Shown here one piece after another: positions 31,831-42,949 of a stretch of DNA of 64,000 nt. The notes under the pieces are model-generated. The model was not told the DNA's origin. It ran no database searches and saw nothing but the letters and a program-made list of their open reading frames with translations. Source of the stretch: Monoplex corrugatus (lineage: Eukaryota; Mollusca; Gastropoda; Littorinimorpha; Ranellidae); contig JAPXFY010000022.1 of the NCBI GenBank assembly GCA_030674185.1, forward strand, positions 36,076,540-36,140,539, given 5' to 3'. Position numbers and translations under genes: made by a program. Position 1 is the stretch's first letter, and the number at the start of each line of letters is the position of its first letter.

Positions 31831-34698
31831 TTACTAAAAGCACAGCCAGGCAAATTGCACGAACTTACGCATGAGCTGGAAAGATATTCCTGGCATGTAG
31901 TTGGACTGAGCGAAGTCAGGTGGAAAGATCATGGAGAACACCAAACTGAGGAAGGACATGTATTGTACTACAGTGGAGACTTGAAAAAACACATCCACGG
32001 CGTAGGATTTCTTGTCAACAAGAACGTCAAGAACTCAATACTCGGGTGCCGCCCAATATCCAACAGGCTCATTTCCATCCGCCTCCGAGCAGCACTATTC
32101 AACATCACAGCGATACAAACCTATGCACCGACAACAGACTATGATGATGAGGATGTGGAGGAATTCTACACACAACTTCAAGAAATCATTGACGAGGTTG
32201 ACAAAAAAGACATCCTTATCATTCAGGGAGACTGGAATGCTAAAGTGGGCGCTGATGCATTAAAAGACTGGAAGAACCATTGTGGGCCCTCCTGTAATGC
32301 AATTTCCAACGAGCGAGGACTGCGCCTACTTGAGTTCGCCGGATACAACAACATGACACTGGCTAACACCCTTGGTGAACACAAGGCGTCACGATGCTGG
32401 ACTTGGCATGCACCAAATGGGACCAACCACCAGATCGACTACATCTTGGTCCCAATCCGTTTTAGATCTGGAATCTGCAGAGCCAAGACGCGAACATTTC
32501 TAGGTGCAGATGTGGGTAGTGACCATGACCTGGTGATAATGAACTTCAAGGTCAGGCTGAAGAAGATCAAGAAGCCCAAGAACACCAGACTGAAGTTCAA
32601 CTTGGACAGACTCAAGGACCCCTCCATTGCAGAGTCCTTCCAAGCAACAATAGGCGGAAAGTTTGCAGCATTGAGCACACAAGAAGAAACTGCGGAGGAA
32701 ATGACCACCAAGTTTAACACAGTGATGACAGAGACTGCAAATGACCTCTTAGGAAAACAACGCCGGAAAACCCAACCCTGGATTACAGACGAAATCCTTG
32801 AAATGTGTGACAAAAGAAGAGAAATCAAGAAAGTCAAAAATACAACAGACGGAGCCCTAGCCTACAGAAACATCAACAAAGAAATCAGAAAAGGCATGAG
32901 GGAGGCCAAAGAAGGATGGATACAAAATAAATGCACAGAAATAGAAGACAGTCTAAACAAGAACAACAGCATAAAGGCGTACAAAGTGGTGAAAGAACTC
33001 ACCACACAGAGACAGGCAAGGATCAGTACCATTCAAGACAAACAAGGAAAGTGCCTGACAGAAGATAAAGAAATCATCCATAGATGGACAGAATACTGCT
33101 CTGAACTCTACAACCACCAGACACAGGGTGACTCAACTGTCCTTACATGCCAGGAATCAACAAATGACGATGACCACCCTATTCTACGCGAAGAAGTCGA
33201 AACAGCAATACGATCGCTGAAAGATGGAAAAGTTGCTGGAGTGGACAACATCCCAGCAGAACTGATCAGGCATGGAGGGGAGGCAGTGACTGACATCCTC
33301 TGGAAAATCTGCAACAAAATCTGGCAGACGGGAGAATGGCCGACACCTTGGACCCAGTCACTAATCATCACACTTTCCAAGAAAGGCAATTTACAACTAT
33401 GCCAGAATTACAGAACGATCAGCCTTATCAGCCATGCTAGCAAAGTGATGCTGAAAGTCATTTTGAACAGACTGAAACCACAGGCAGAGGAGATCATTGC
33501 CGAAGAACAAGCGGGATTTCGCAGTGGTAGAAGCACAACAGAACAAATATTCAATCTCAGAGTCCTATGCGAAAAATACAGCCAACACCAACAGGACATC
33601 TACCACGTTTTTATCGACTTCAAAAAGGCATTTGACAGAGTATGGCATGAAGCACTGTGGGCCACCATGAGGAAGTACAACATGGGAAGGAAGCTTATTG
33701 ACACCATCACACAGCTATACGCAAAAGCGAACAGCGCAATGCTTGTTGGGGGCACAGTGGGGGACTGGTTTCACACATCAGTTGGAGTTCGCCAGGGCTG
33801 TCTCCTCTCTCCAACCTTGTTCAACATCTTCCTTGAGCGCATTATGACGGATGCCCTTGAAAACCATCATGGCTCAGTCAGTATTGGAGGAAGGACAATC
33901 ACCAACTTGAGATTTGCCGACGACATCGATGGGTTGGCTGGAAATGAAGACGAACTTGCCAACCTGGTGAAACACCTGGACGAGACATCATCCAGATATG
34001 GCATGGAGATCAGTGCCGAAAAGACAAAGTTGATGACAAACAGCACAAAACCAATAGAAAAGAAGATTACAGTCAGCGGGAGTGAGCTGGAAACCGTGGC
34101 TCAGTTCAAATATCTCGGAGCCATTATCAGTGAACAGGGATCGAAAACCGAAGTTCTTGCAAGAGCAGCACAGACAACAGCAGCACTAGCCAAGCTGAAG
34201 CCCATCTGGAGGGACAAAAACATCGCCCTCACTTCCAAACTGAAGCTAATGCACGCATTGGTCCTGTCAATCTTTCTCTACGCGTGCGAGTCATGGACAC
34301 TAACAGCAGAACTGCAAAAGAAGATCCTGGCAGTAGAAATGAGATGCTTTAGAAGAGTGCTTGGCATCTCATACAAAGACCACATTACCAATGAGGAAGT
34401 ACGAAGAACAATTTCACAGCATGTCAAAAACTATGAAAACCTTCTGACAACAGTAAGAAAAAGGAAACTTCAGTGGTATGGTCACGTGACAAGAACTAAC
34501 GGACTATCAAAAACAATACTCCAAGGAACAGTTCAGGGGGGAAGAAAAAGAGGCAGACAGAGAAAAAAGTGGATGGACAATATTGACGAATGGACAGGAA
34601 AAAGCTTTGCCACGACCCAGACCCTTGCTCATGACAGACAGAGGTGGAGACAGACGGTGCAACGTTCATCCATGTGGAGCCCCCACGACCCTGGATAG
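31831..34698 (+). CDS. RTE endonuclease-reverse transcriptase, open for ~955 codons, 5' partial
   Basis: Apurinic-like endonuclease: catalytic Glu in GLSEVRWKD (31903-31929), TYAPTTD, GDWNAKVG (~32230), and SDHDLVIMNF (~32518). The first motif (TWNxR) is lost at the truncation. Reverse transcriptase: VAGVDNIPAELIR, YRTISLISHASKVMLKVIL, EQAGFRSGRSTTEQI, the catalytic Asp in FKKAFDRVWHEALW (~33625), VGVRQGCLLSPTLF and the active box FADDIDGL (~33913). C-terminus: FLYACESWTL, WYGHVTRTN, GRKRGRQRKKWMDNIDEWTG. No stop or frameshift anywhere, which implies recent insertion. No in-frame ATG occurs before about residue 173, so it has no proper start and is probably not expressed as a full protein. 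In the cell such proteins nick target DNA and prime reverse transcription there. Confidence 0.93.
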   Translation, partial: LLKAQPGKLHELTHELERYSWHVVGLSEVRWKDHGEHQTEEGHVLYYSGDLKKHIHGVGFLVNKNVKNSILGCRPISNRLISIRLRAALFNITAIQTYAPTTDYDDEDVEEFYTQLQEIIDEVDKKDILIIQGDWNAKVGADALKDWKNHCGPSCNAISNERGLRLLEFAGYNNMTLANTLGEHKASRCWTWHAPNGTNHQIDYILVPIRFRSGICRAKTRTFLGADVGSDHDLVIMNFKVRLKKIKKPKNTRLKFNLDRLKDPSIAESFQATIGGKFAALSTQEETAEEMTTKFNTVMTETANDLLGKQRRKTQPWITDEILEMCDKRREIKKVKNTTDGALAYRNINKEIRKGMREAKEGWIQNKCTEIEDSLNKNNSIKAYKVVKELTTQRQARISTIQDKQGKCLTEDKEIIHRWTEYCSELYNHQTQGDSTVLTCQESTNDDDHPILREEVETAIRSLKDGKVAGVDNIPAELIRHGGEAVTDILWKICNKIWQTGEWPTPWTQSLIITLSKKGNLQLCQNYRTISLISHASKVMLKVILNRLKPQAEEIIAEEQAGFRSGRSTTEQIFNLRVLCEKYSQHQQDIYHVFIDFKKAFDRVWHEALWATMRKYNMGRKLIDTITQLYAKANSAMLVGGTVGDWFHTSVGVRQGCLLSPTLFNIFLERIMTDALENHHGSVSIGGRTITNLRFADDIDGLAGNEDELANLVKHLDETSSRYGMEISAEKTKLMTNSTKPIEKKITVSGSELETVAQFKYLGAIISEQGSKTEVLARAAQTTAALAKLKPIWRDKNIALTSKLKLMHALVLSIFLYACESWTLTAELQKKILAVEMRCFRRVLGISYKDHITNEEVRRTISQHVKNYENLLTTVRKRKLQWYGHVTRTNGLSKTILQGTVQGGRKRGRQRKKWMDNIDEWTGKSFATTQTLAHDRQRWRQTVQRSSMWSPHDPG

Positions 34699-34727
34699 GG
34701 TTAAGGGACAGGAAGGAAGGAAGGAAA
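31831..34727 (+). mobile_element. RTE-type LINE (second family), nearly complete
   Basis: Coding region 31831-34698 followed by a 29-bp 3' UTR with GGAAGGAAGGAAGGAA. A minimal 3' UTR and short tandem-repeat tail are RTE hallmarks. It is 5'-truncated inside the first endonuclease motif and abuts L2 copy B head to head. The sequence is clearly distinct from the other RTE family in the window (different C-terminus and tail). Confidence 0.9.
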
Positions 34728-34805
34728 AGCATAGAGAGAAACCAGTTGCCAGGCACTGCAGAGTAAATGCAGGTATTTTGAGTCAACCACAAGAGAAGAA
34801 AAATA

Positions 34806-34905
34806 TGATTGTCTTTCTAACGATTGTCAGAACAAACAAACAGAAAAAACAAACAGATCAGAACTTTTGCTCGAGAGAGTTAAATGTCTGGTCTGAAATG
34901 ACACA
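34806..34905 (+). repeat. Dispersed repeat, copy 1 (TGTCTGGTCTGAAA family)
   Basis: Contains GAACAAACAAACAGA and, 30-45 bp later, AGTTAAATGTCTGGTCTGAAA-like sequence. It is an inverted relative of 36010-36110. A weaker third copy may lie at 34975-35025. Confidence 0.6.
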
Positions 34906-35087
34906 AATAGAATAGAAACTTTCTTTCCTTCTTCAGTGTTGTCTCTCTTGAATATTTCTGTTCCATTTGTGTTGCTTCAGATCAGACGGTTCATTCTGTC
35001 CAGGAAAACAATTTAGTTTGCTTCTCTTTGTTTTTCTATGTGTTTGGTATACCAGTGCAAGGGAGAGAACACTACTTTCGCTCTTTA

Positions 35088-35632
35088 AGACCCCCGGCAG
35101 TGGATTTCTCTGATAATACAGCCCCGGCAGTGGATTTCTCTGATAATACAGCCTCGGCAGTGGATTTGTCTGATAATACAGCCCCGGCAGTGGATTTGTC
35201 CGATAATACAGCCCCGGCAATGGATTTCTCTGATAATACAGCCCCGGCAGTGGATTTGTCTGATAATACAGCCTCGGCAGTGGATTTCTTTGATAATACA
35301 TCCCCTGGCAGTGGATTTCTCTGATAATACAGCTCCCAGCAGTGGATTTCTCTGATAATACAGCCCCTGACAGTGGATTTCTCTGATAATACAGCCTCTA
35401 TCCGTGGATTTCTCTGATAATACAGCCCCCAGCAGTGGATTTCTCTGATAATACAGCCCCCAGCAGTGGATTTCTCTGAAAATACAGCCCCCCAGCAGTG
35501 GATTTCTCTGATAATACAACCCCCAGCAGTGGATTTCTCTGATAATACAGCCCCCAGCAGTGGATTTCTCTGATAATACAGCCTCCCACAGTGGATTTCT
35601 CTGATAATACAGCCCCTGGCGGTGGATTTTCT
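35088..35632. repeat. Minisatellite, 30/31-bp unit, ~18 copies
   Basis: Unit CAGTGGATTTCTCTGATAAT plus ACAGCCCCGG. Units before ~35300 are 30 bp. Later units are 31 bp (an extra C in ACAGCCCCCAG). The 30-bp part reads a decapeptide (YYQRNPLPGL-type) on the minus strand. The 31-bp part shifts frame each unit and gives a 31-residue super-period. These long frames are artefacts of a unit without stops. Confidence 0.95.
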
Positions 35633-36009
35633 TTTTATAATATTGAACCACACAAGACTGCTTCCCAAGATGTTGCAAAGGTTTTGGTCGTATACTTGTC
35701 TTCCGATTTTTTTTTTTTCTCTTTTTCTTAATTTCGCTGAATGCCCTTTAAGTTATTTAGATGATGTCTCTAGTGCTGCTCCCTCTCTCCTCTTGCTGTC
35801 CTAGGCAGCGGGTGCAATGAGTTCTACACAAAATGAAACGATCGTCACCTGCTGTGGAAGCATGAAGAACTTCCCAGCACAGGACTAGGTATTAACACAG
35901 CACTTTAGGTACCCTCCGACAGGGTCACCTAGGCGTGCTCCCCTGCTCCAACACATATTTTCTTTCTTCTTCATTGTGGTGTCACCCTCGAAGACGTCTA
36001 TTTCATGGT
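35633..36009. other. No gene recognised
   Basis: Unique sequence. Short frames only. Confidence 0.45.
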
Positions 36010-36110
36010 ATTGTTTCAGACCACACAGTTAATTGTCGGGTGAAAGGTCTGTTTTGCTTGCTTGCCTGTCTTTTTGTTCTTGTAAAGGAGACAATCCTAC
36101 TGATCCTACT
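36010..36110 (-). repeat. Dispersed repeat, copy 2 (inverted relative of 34806-34905)
   Basis: The reverse complement contains AGAACAAAAAGACAGGCAAG, AACAGACC and GTTAACTGTGTGGTCTGAAA. The two copies bracket the 30/31-bp minisatellite in opposite orientations. Confidence 0.6.
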
Positions 36111-36165
36111 GTCCTTCTCTTGGGGCTGAGGACAGGTGTCTACATTTACTACAGTTACAACAAAG

Positions 36166-36213
36166 ATAACTATAGACATAACTATAAACATAACTATAAA
36201 CATAACTATAATC
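36166..36213. repeat. 12-bp tandem repeat, ~4 copies
   Basis: ACATAACTATAA repeated four times. Confidence 0.85.
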
Positions 36214-36477
36214 AGCTGTTGAAAGTCTTTCTGTCTTCCTTCCCTCTTCACACTCCGCCATCGCCCAATCCCTCCACGTGAGTTTTAATCTTTCCTCCTT
36301 TACGTTAGTTTCTGTGTGGTTTCCATTGGCAGCTGACAGTTGTGTGGACAAGCTGGAACGTTAGATCCCTATCACTGTGAATGGTCTGCTGTCAGTGTAC
36401 TTTGTGTTCCTCATGATGTGTGGGTCCTCTGTCTGTATTATTTGATGTCTGTATGTTATGGTTTAAATTGCCAAAGG

Positions 36478-36615
36478 TCAGCATGGTCTGTGATAGTTTC
36501 TGCATGTGTGGCATGGTGTGATGGGGAAATGTCAGCATAGTGTATGATATGTTATGTCTGTATGGCATTGTGTAGTGGGGAAAAGTCAACATAGTCTGTT
36601 TTATGTCTGTGTAGC
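36478..36615. repeat. ~60-bp imperfect tandem repeat, 2-3 copies
   Basis: GTCAGCATGGTCTGTGATAG, GTCAGCATAGTGTATGATAT and GTCAACATAGTCTGTTTTAT begin successive units that end in GGGGAAA. Confidence 0.75.
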
Positions 36616-37617
36616 CGAGTGGAATATAAAAAGAATTATGTGACCAACGGTTGGTGTAATTGTTGGCGGGGCTTCTCATCTTTCCTTTTCTGTACAGATT
36701 CATTCACGAGATAAGAAGCACAATGAATACAAACATTCTTCTGCATGCTGGTATCCAACATCAATGTCCGCACTCGTTTTACTTTTTTACTTTTACTTCA
36801 ACAGTATTTTTTGTCACTGTAGCGTATGCAGCATTTCTAATTGGAGAGACGGATTAATATAATAAAGAGCAAAGTTCTGTCAGTGTTGTTATCATTTTTG
36901 CTTGATGACCGAAATGAAGAGTGGCAGACAACATAAACGGAATCAAACAGTGACTGACTGAATCACACACTTAACTTCACTCAGCCATGGGTTATGATTT
37001 GTATGTCACGTGACATACGGTCAGCCAACTAGACAGGAGCTGGACAGTTGGATATGAATGACTGCTGAAAATATCCTGTCCGATATGTCTGGCCCCTGCT
37101 CCACACCCAGCCCCTGCCAGCCCCACTCCAACCCATTTTCTTTCATTCTCCTTCCCCAATTTTTTCCCGCACCTTCCCCCTCCCTCCTTCCCTTCCCCTT
37201 CTGTTCATTCAACCCACCACCTCCCGGGCCGTCTGTCTGCTCCACTGATAGGAACAATGACTAACAACAGACTGATACCAAAGAGTATATAGTACATTAT
37301 ACTCTTTGCTGACACTGAGACCGGTCAGTCACGTTACGTTTTCACCCGGATTCTGTTTCCCAATTCGTGTCTCTACTCATTTCCCCCTGTGTCTCTTTGT
37401 AGTCCTGGTGTGATCAAGGTCAATATTGGTGGAATCCCAATTCCGCCTGACATCCTCCCCATCAGTGCAAAGGGGTGGTAACTGTGATGAACTGAAGCAG
37501 GCAAGTCATTATGACTTCTGCATGAGCTTGCATACAACAGTACTAACGTGAGAAGCTGACAGATGTGTTAAAACTGTTGCCTGATTCCTCATTGGCTGTC
37601 AGAACCGTCGGCTGTTT
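36616..37617. other. No gene recognised
   Basis: Includes a pyrimidine-rich stretch (37080-37240) but no supported gene. Confidence 0.45.
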
Positions 37618-37648
37618 GTTTGTTTGTTTGTTTGTTTGTTTGTTTGTC
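37618..37648. repeat. (GTTT)n microsatellite
   Basis: Seven to eight GTTT units. Confidence 0.95.
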
Positions 37649-37774
37649 CTACCACATACCCATGGTTTGTAGGTACTCAGCTCAGCGTTTTGACCACCTT
37701 GTTTATGCTGTATATGAAAGCATATATGTATATGAAAAAATTAGGAACAAAGCGCTCACACACGTGTGTACGCA

Positions 37775-37798
37775 CATGCACACGCACACACACACACA

Positions 37799-37833
<35 letters not shown>

Positions 37834-38020
37834 TCACACACACACACACACACTCACACACACACACTCACACACACACACACACTCACACACACACACA
37901 CACACACACACACATTCACACACACACACACACACACAACACACACACACAATTCGTCTAAAAGCACATATGTGAACAGACGTTAAAAGAAATAACGAAC
38001 GAACACACACACAAACACAC

Positions 38021-38080
<60 letters not shown>

Positions 38081-38100
38081 CACACACACACACACACACA
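37775..38100. repeat. (CA)n microsatellite split by a 53-bp unit
   Basis: CA repeats with CACTCA/CATTCA interruptions from 37775 to 37950, then the 53-bp hairpin-containing unit, then CA repeats to 38100. Confidence 0.95.
37951..38003 (-). repeat. 53-bp hairpin-containing dispersed unit, copy 1
   Basis: Exact reverse complement of 48611-48663. It contains the palindrome CACATATGTG within outer complementary arms CGTCT/AGACG. Microsatellites flank it on both sides. Confidence 0.9.
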
Positions 38101-38299
38101 GTCTGTCATGAACTGAAGACCATCAGTGATGGAATTACAGCCCAGACTGCTTTGTGTGCACTCGTTCATACAGCAAGCAGATCAGATCACGGTTACAGCA
38201 CAACTGGGGTCTGTGGATGCTCATTTGCTCTTCGTCCGAATTTTATGGACGTTTCGTCTCCATCAAGTGATATTTCTTTTGAATGAGTCCTTTGAGTCC

Positions 38300-38760
38300 A
38301 CAGTCTAGGCTAGTTCAGGATAGAACTGTTTCATGGACAGCAGCTTGGACCATCTTATTTGCGCCTTCATGTTCAGTTCTGAGCGGCAGGCATGTCTGCA
38401 CATATGATGACTTTCTGAGAGATGTTGGGAATTTTGTCCAGCTGACGAAGATGGAACAGATCTGGTTTCTTCAAGAATTGACAATAGCATGTCCAAGTCT
38501 CACAACCACATGGCAGTGTCGATATAACATCAGTTCTAAAGACTGTGGTGTTAGTCGTTTGTGAGAACAGTTCTCAATTCAGACTCTTGACTTCAGAAGA
38601 CCAAATGTGTTGCATGTTTCCTTGTTCAAGCCTGCATTAGAATATTTGTCCAGGCTGCCTTCTGAGGAAACGCAGCTACTCTCTATGTTCTTGATATCTG
38701 CGTTATCAATTTCAGTGCATGGAGCTGGTCTGTCTGTCTTGAGGTTAGTTGATATTATGG
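38300..38760 (-). pseudogene. LINE C-terminal remnant
   Basis: Minus-strand frames, with shifts, give STLPCGCETWTCYCQ-like and FHLRQLDKIPNIS-like blocks, recognisable as the post-RT region (YGCETWT... FHxRxLRxIL) of RTE/L1-like LINE proteins. Upstream, Asp/Asn-Ile-rich sequence fits the inter-domain stretch. Heavily mutated. The clade cannot be decided. Confidence 0.55.
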
Positions 38761-38772
38761 CCTTTGCTGTTT

Positions 38773-38835
38773 TGTTGTTGTTGTTTGTTTGTTTGTTTGT
38801 TTGTTTGTTTTGTTTGTTTTGTTTGTTTTGTTTAT
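38773..38835. repeat. (GTTT)n / (TTTGTTTTG)n microsatellite
   Basis: GTTT repeats grading into TTTTGTTTG repeats. Confidence 0.92.
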
Positions 38836-39885
38836 GCTGACACGGAGGTCCTTTTTTCTACAGTTGAAGAGCTGTTGGCCACGAATGAAATATCCTTTCA
38901 GAGTAATCAGGGAATGTATTATCATCGCAGGACAATTAATGGACTTTGGAGTTCGCCTTCAGCCTGCAGACTTCAAAGAGTGGAATACCGAGCCTTAATG
39001 GAAAGTATTTATGTATGAATTCACACACAAAAGAAGAAGAACAGATTCTCCAAGGTGCTGGTTTACCACTCTATAATGACCATTTCAAGAAAATTGAGAT
39101 CGGTGAAGCCTGTATCTTAAGCATTACTGTCTGCTATTTGTATTAGTACTTACAAAGCTGAGAGGAGTTCACTGTGTAGGTGGAACTATCGGGAGTAATG
39201 GAAAGTGATGGACGGGTTTACAGCAGCCATAAACTGAGTATTAACTGTTTCTTAGCTCTATCCAACACGTTGATCATGGTCATGGTCAGCCAGTGTGGAC
39301 ACAGCGTTATCAGCCTACTATGACCGATCTTATTCATGTCTGTTTGCTTTCAAACAACATCAGATGAACATCAGAATGATTAATTAAGAACATGATCAGA
39401 ATTTCCTATGATTGTGTACGCATGTCCTGTATTATAAGACTTGACAGTTGTGTAACTTACTAGTTCAATAAGTGCACTTTTCAAATCATCAGTCTCAGAT
39501 TCTTAATCTGTTTGGGATATAATCATTATGATTGGAATTGATTCAGGTGCAGCTGTGTATATCATGACTTTGTTATGCGTCTCAGTATTGCATGTTTCGC
39601 GGGTAAATCATTACAGTGTCTGTTGAAAAGATTTTTTAGGCATAGAAGTTGCAGATATATTTTCCGACTCTGAATGCAAAATATTCTTTCAACATGATGC
39701 TATCAGACAATAGCAAGAAATCTGCATCATGTTCCTTGTTATTGTAAATACAGTCAGTATGTGTGTGCCAGTGTCTGACTGACTGACATGGGATGTTGGA
39801 CTTTGTTTCAGCTTCCAGTCCATTAGTGGAAAGGAACAACAGACTACAGACGTTTTAACCTGATCACAAGACACGGGTAAATCTC
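38836..39885. other. No gene recognised
   Basis: Unique AT-rich sequence. Short frames only. Confidence 0.45.
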
Positions 39886-39889
39886 TGTC

Positions 39890-39983
39890 TGTCTGTCTCT
39901 CTCTCTGTCTCTGTCTCTCTTATTTTTTAATTTTCTCTCTCTCTGCCTCTCTGTCTCTGTCTCTGTCTCTTTCTGTCTCTCTC

Positions 39984-40042
<59 letters not shown>

Positions 40043-40092
40043 GTCTTTGTCTCTCTCTGTCTTGTCTCTGTCTGTCTGTCTCTCTCTCTCTA

Positions 40093-40141
<49 letters not shown>

Positions 40142-40172
40142 TTGTGTGTGTGTGTGTGTGGTGTGTGTGTGA

Positions 40173-40228
<56 letters not shown>

Positions 40229-40240
40229 TGTGGTGCGTGT
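39890..40240. repeat. Compound (CT)n then (TG)n microsatellite
   Basis: CT/CTGT repeats 39890-40093, then TG repeats to ~40230 with GGTGTG interruptions. Confidence 0.95.
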
Positions 40241-40444
40241 GATTCATATATGCACATACCAACACAATACCTATTCATGCCTTTAAACATACGCACTCGT
40301 ACACACAAAGTTACATGAAGAAATGTGCACATACAGACACACACACGAACACACACCAACGCACACGCACACACCCATTGCACAGACACATAGATACACA
40401 ACAGTTTAGTGAAGAAACAGAATGTGCTTGTGTACGAGCGCAAG

Positions 40445-40466
40445 AAAGACACAGAGAGAGAGAGAG

Positions 40467-40542
<76 letters not shown>

Positions 40543-40590
40543 CGTGCGTGCGTGTGCGTGCGTGTGCGTGTGCGTGTGTGTGACGGAAAC
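40445..40590. repeat. Compound (GA)n/(TG)n/(CG-TG)n microsatellite
   Basis: GAGAGA, then TG repeats, then GCGTGCGTG repeats. Confidence 0.95.
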
Positions 40591-40742
40591 AGGTACATAG
40601 AAAGTAAAATGCACATATTGTTCATATCTGTACATATATTTTCTACCTGCCTAGTCCTGATGTGTTTGGCAAATGACGTGTGTGTGTCCTTCAAGAGATG
40701 AATTAGGATATCATGAATATGTGTCACACGTCCTGTGAGTAA

Positions 40743-40744
<2 letters not shown>

Positions 40745-40839
<95 letters not shown>

Positions 40840-40866
40840 TGTGTGTTTGTGTGTGTGTGTGTGTTT
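40745..40866. repeat. (TG)n microsatellite
   Basis: Over 90 bp of pure TG, then TTTG interruptions. Confidence 0.95.
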
Positions 40867-42945
40867 CATCCTGTTTTGTTTTGAATCACTATCTGTGCTT
40901 ACCACACTCCCGTCATGGCATGGTGCCAGACTGTTGTCAGCGCAAGCCCCGTGTCAGTCATCACAGCAGGTGTCCCGTCTCGCTTCTCTGCAATCGCTGT
41001 ATGTGCTGCTGCTTTTATGTGTATGGGCCCATCGGCAATCACAAACTCTCTCATGAGGCGTGCAAAAGCTGCTGTGTCCTCATTATGAGCGAACAGGACA
41101 GAAGGCCTGCACAGACATGTAGAAAACCCGTCATGGACGATACCATAGAGGTTTACAGATAAGGTGGATAAAGGGTTAACATATTCTCTTCAAGAGTTTA
41201 AAATGTGTGTTTGGTAAAGCTGGTTGTGCAAGTATAACCTGGATTATTATATAATAAGGAGGCATCAAAACGTGTGGAAAATCCGACTTTAGTGTTGTCA
41301 AACTGGTCTGAATCAAATACCAAAATAAACTGTCTGTCATGTACATGATTATGAAACTGGCGCTCCTCTCCCCCCACCCTCTCCAGTACCTTTTGTTCTT
41401 TAAACCATTTGTTTGTGAAAATGAAAGGTTTAATTTAATATGGCAATGTTATCATGTAATATTTACGTAAAATTACATTGTGGTTTTATTCTTGTTTGGA
41501 GACATCGTAGCAGCCTGGTTTACCCCTGTTAGGCCTGGATGGCAGCTGTCCCTATGACTGGATCGTCTTGAATGGTACCCATGGTGAACGTTGTTCCTGC
41601 GTCTAATTTGATGACAGATGATAGCTGCCCAGATCTTGACAGTGCTGTTCAGAGATGATGGAAGTTTGGACTGGGAGGTAGAGGGCAGTGGCTGGGGTGG
41701 TTTCTGGGTTTCTTTGGCAACAAGGAAATACAAGCTGTGGTAGCGCTGATGCTTTAAAGTGCAGACTGTAGTTCGACTGTAAGCCTTGGCCTATAACAGG
41801 AGGGAACAGGGACTACAGATCTCACTACTGGTGTAAGAATAGACACTATGGGCTTGGTGTGGTTTTTGATTAACACAGTATCGGGTGTTGTACAATACGT
41901 GTTAGGACTGTGGCTGTTGTTTTGATAGTGAATGAAGTTTTTCACTGGACGTGACACCATCACTTGATTGCCTAGCCAGCTCTGCTGTCAGACATTTGGA
42001 TTGTGGAAACACAGCATACAATAGAAGTGGTTCATAGTATTCCATCTCAATATTATCTAGTACTTCTTGCGGTGTGTCAGTCACTGCAAAATTGTTGCTT
42101 TGTAGTCAACGACTTCAGCACCAACCACGCCCTCACAACCACAACGCACACTGGCAAAATTCCTGCTGAAGTTGCGTTACTTCTGATGAGGGAAGCGGGT
42201 GAGCGAGATTGCAGAATGGAATTTTAAATTTTGTTTGATGTTTCCAGCTTCACAAGTTGTAAGTTATCGTGAAGACAAGAAGAATTAACAAGGTTGAAAC
42301 TGGATTGTGCCCCCAGTGGGGAAAATGTAGTCTATGTAGATGCAAACATGGTTCCTTTAGCAGGCAGAGATAAAGATGAGCAATATGACATATTTAGAGC
42401 CCATAAATAAACTTCTTCCATATCAAAACCTCTCCCATCCAAGACTTTGCCAGCAAGCAGGGTTTATGTGCAGGGTTCTTGTGTTTGCACAGATTAGTTT
42501 GGATATCCATAACTTGGCATTTATAGTGTGCATATTCATGACCGTGGTTCAAAAACATGTACGAGATCCATGTTGATGTGAATAGTTTATAAGTGGTTTG
42601 ATATGAACAAGGAGTTACCATTATATTCTTTTCTTTTGATTGTAAGATTTTTCGTAATGGTCAGATCATGATGAAAATTGACATGTATCAAGATAGGTAA
42701 ATTGGATAATCAGGTGCATACAATGACGATTGTGATGTCATCATGTATAATACATCGTCGCATTTACAACGTTATGGTAAACACGCATCGATGAGTCATG
42801 GGGAAAATTCGGTAACAGAACAACATAACATCACCAAGTTTTATATAACTTAGGGAAATCATTGCAGCAAACGACGATTTGCTTCTGTTCTTACATATCT
42901 TTGTGTGGAAAATGGTTTGTAGGATTTTCTAAAAGGTGATAGTTT
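40867..42945. other. No gene recognised
   Basis: About 2 kb without repeat or recognisable coding sequence. Frames are under 140 codons, and the longest starts inside the TG tract. Confidence 0.45.
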
Positions 42946-42949
42946 GTTG

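Noticed and set aside
35072..35678. ~198-codon minus-strand repeat protein
   Set aside because: Artefact of the 30/31-bp minisatellite. The frame changes with each 31-bp unit.
40743..41162. 139-codon plus-strand ORF with a Cys-rich end
   Set aside because: Half is the TG tract. The Cys-rich remainder has no recognisable spacing pattern, signal peptide or homology I can name.
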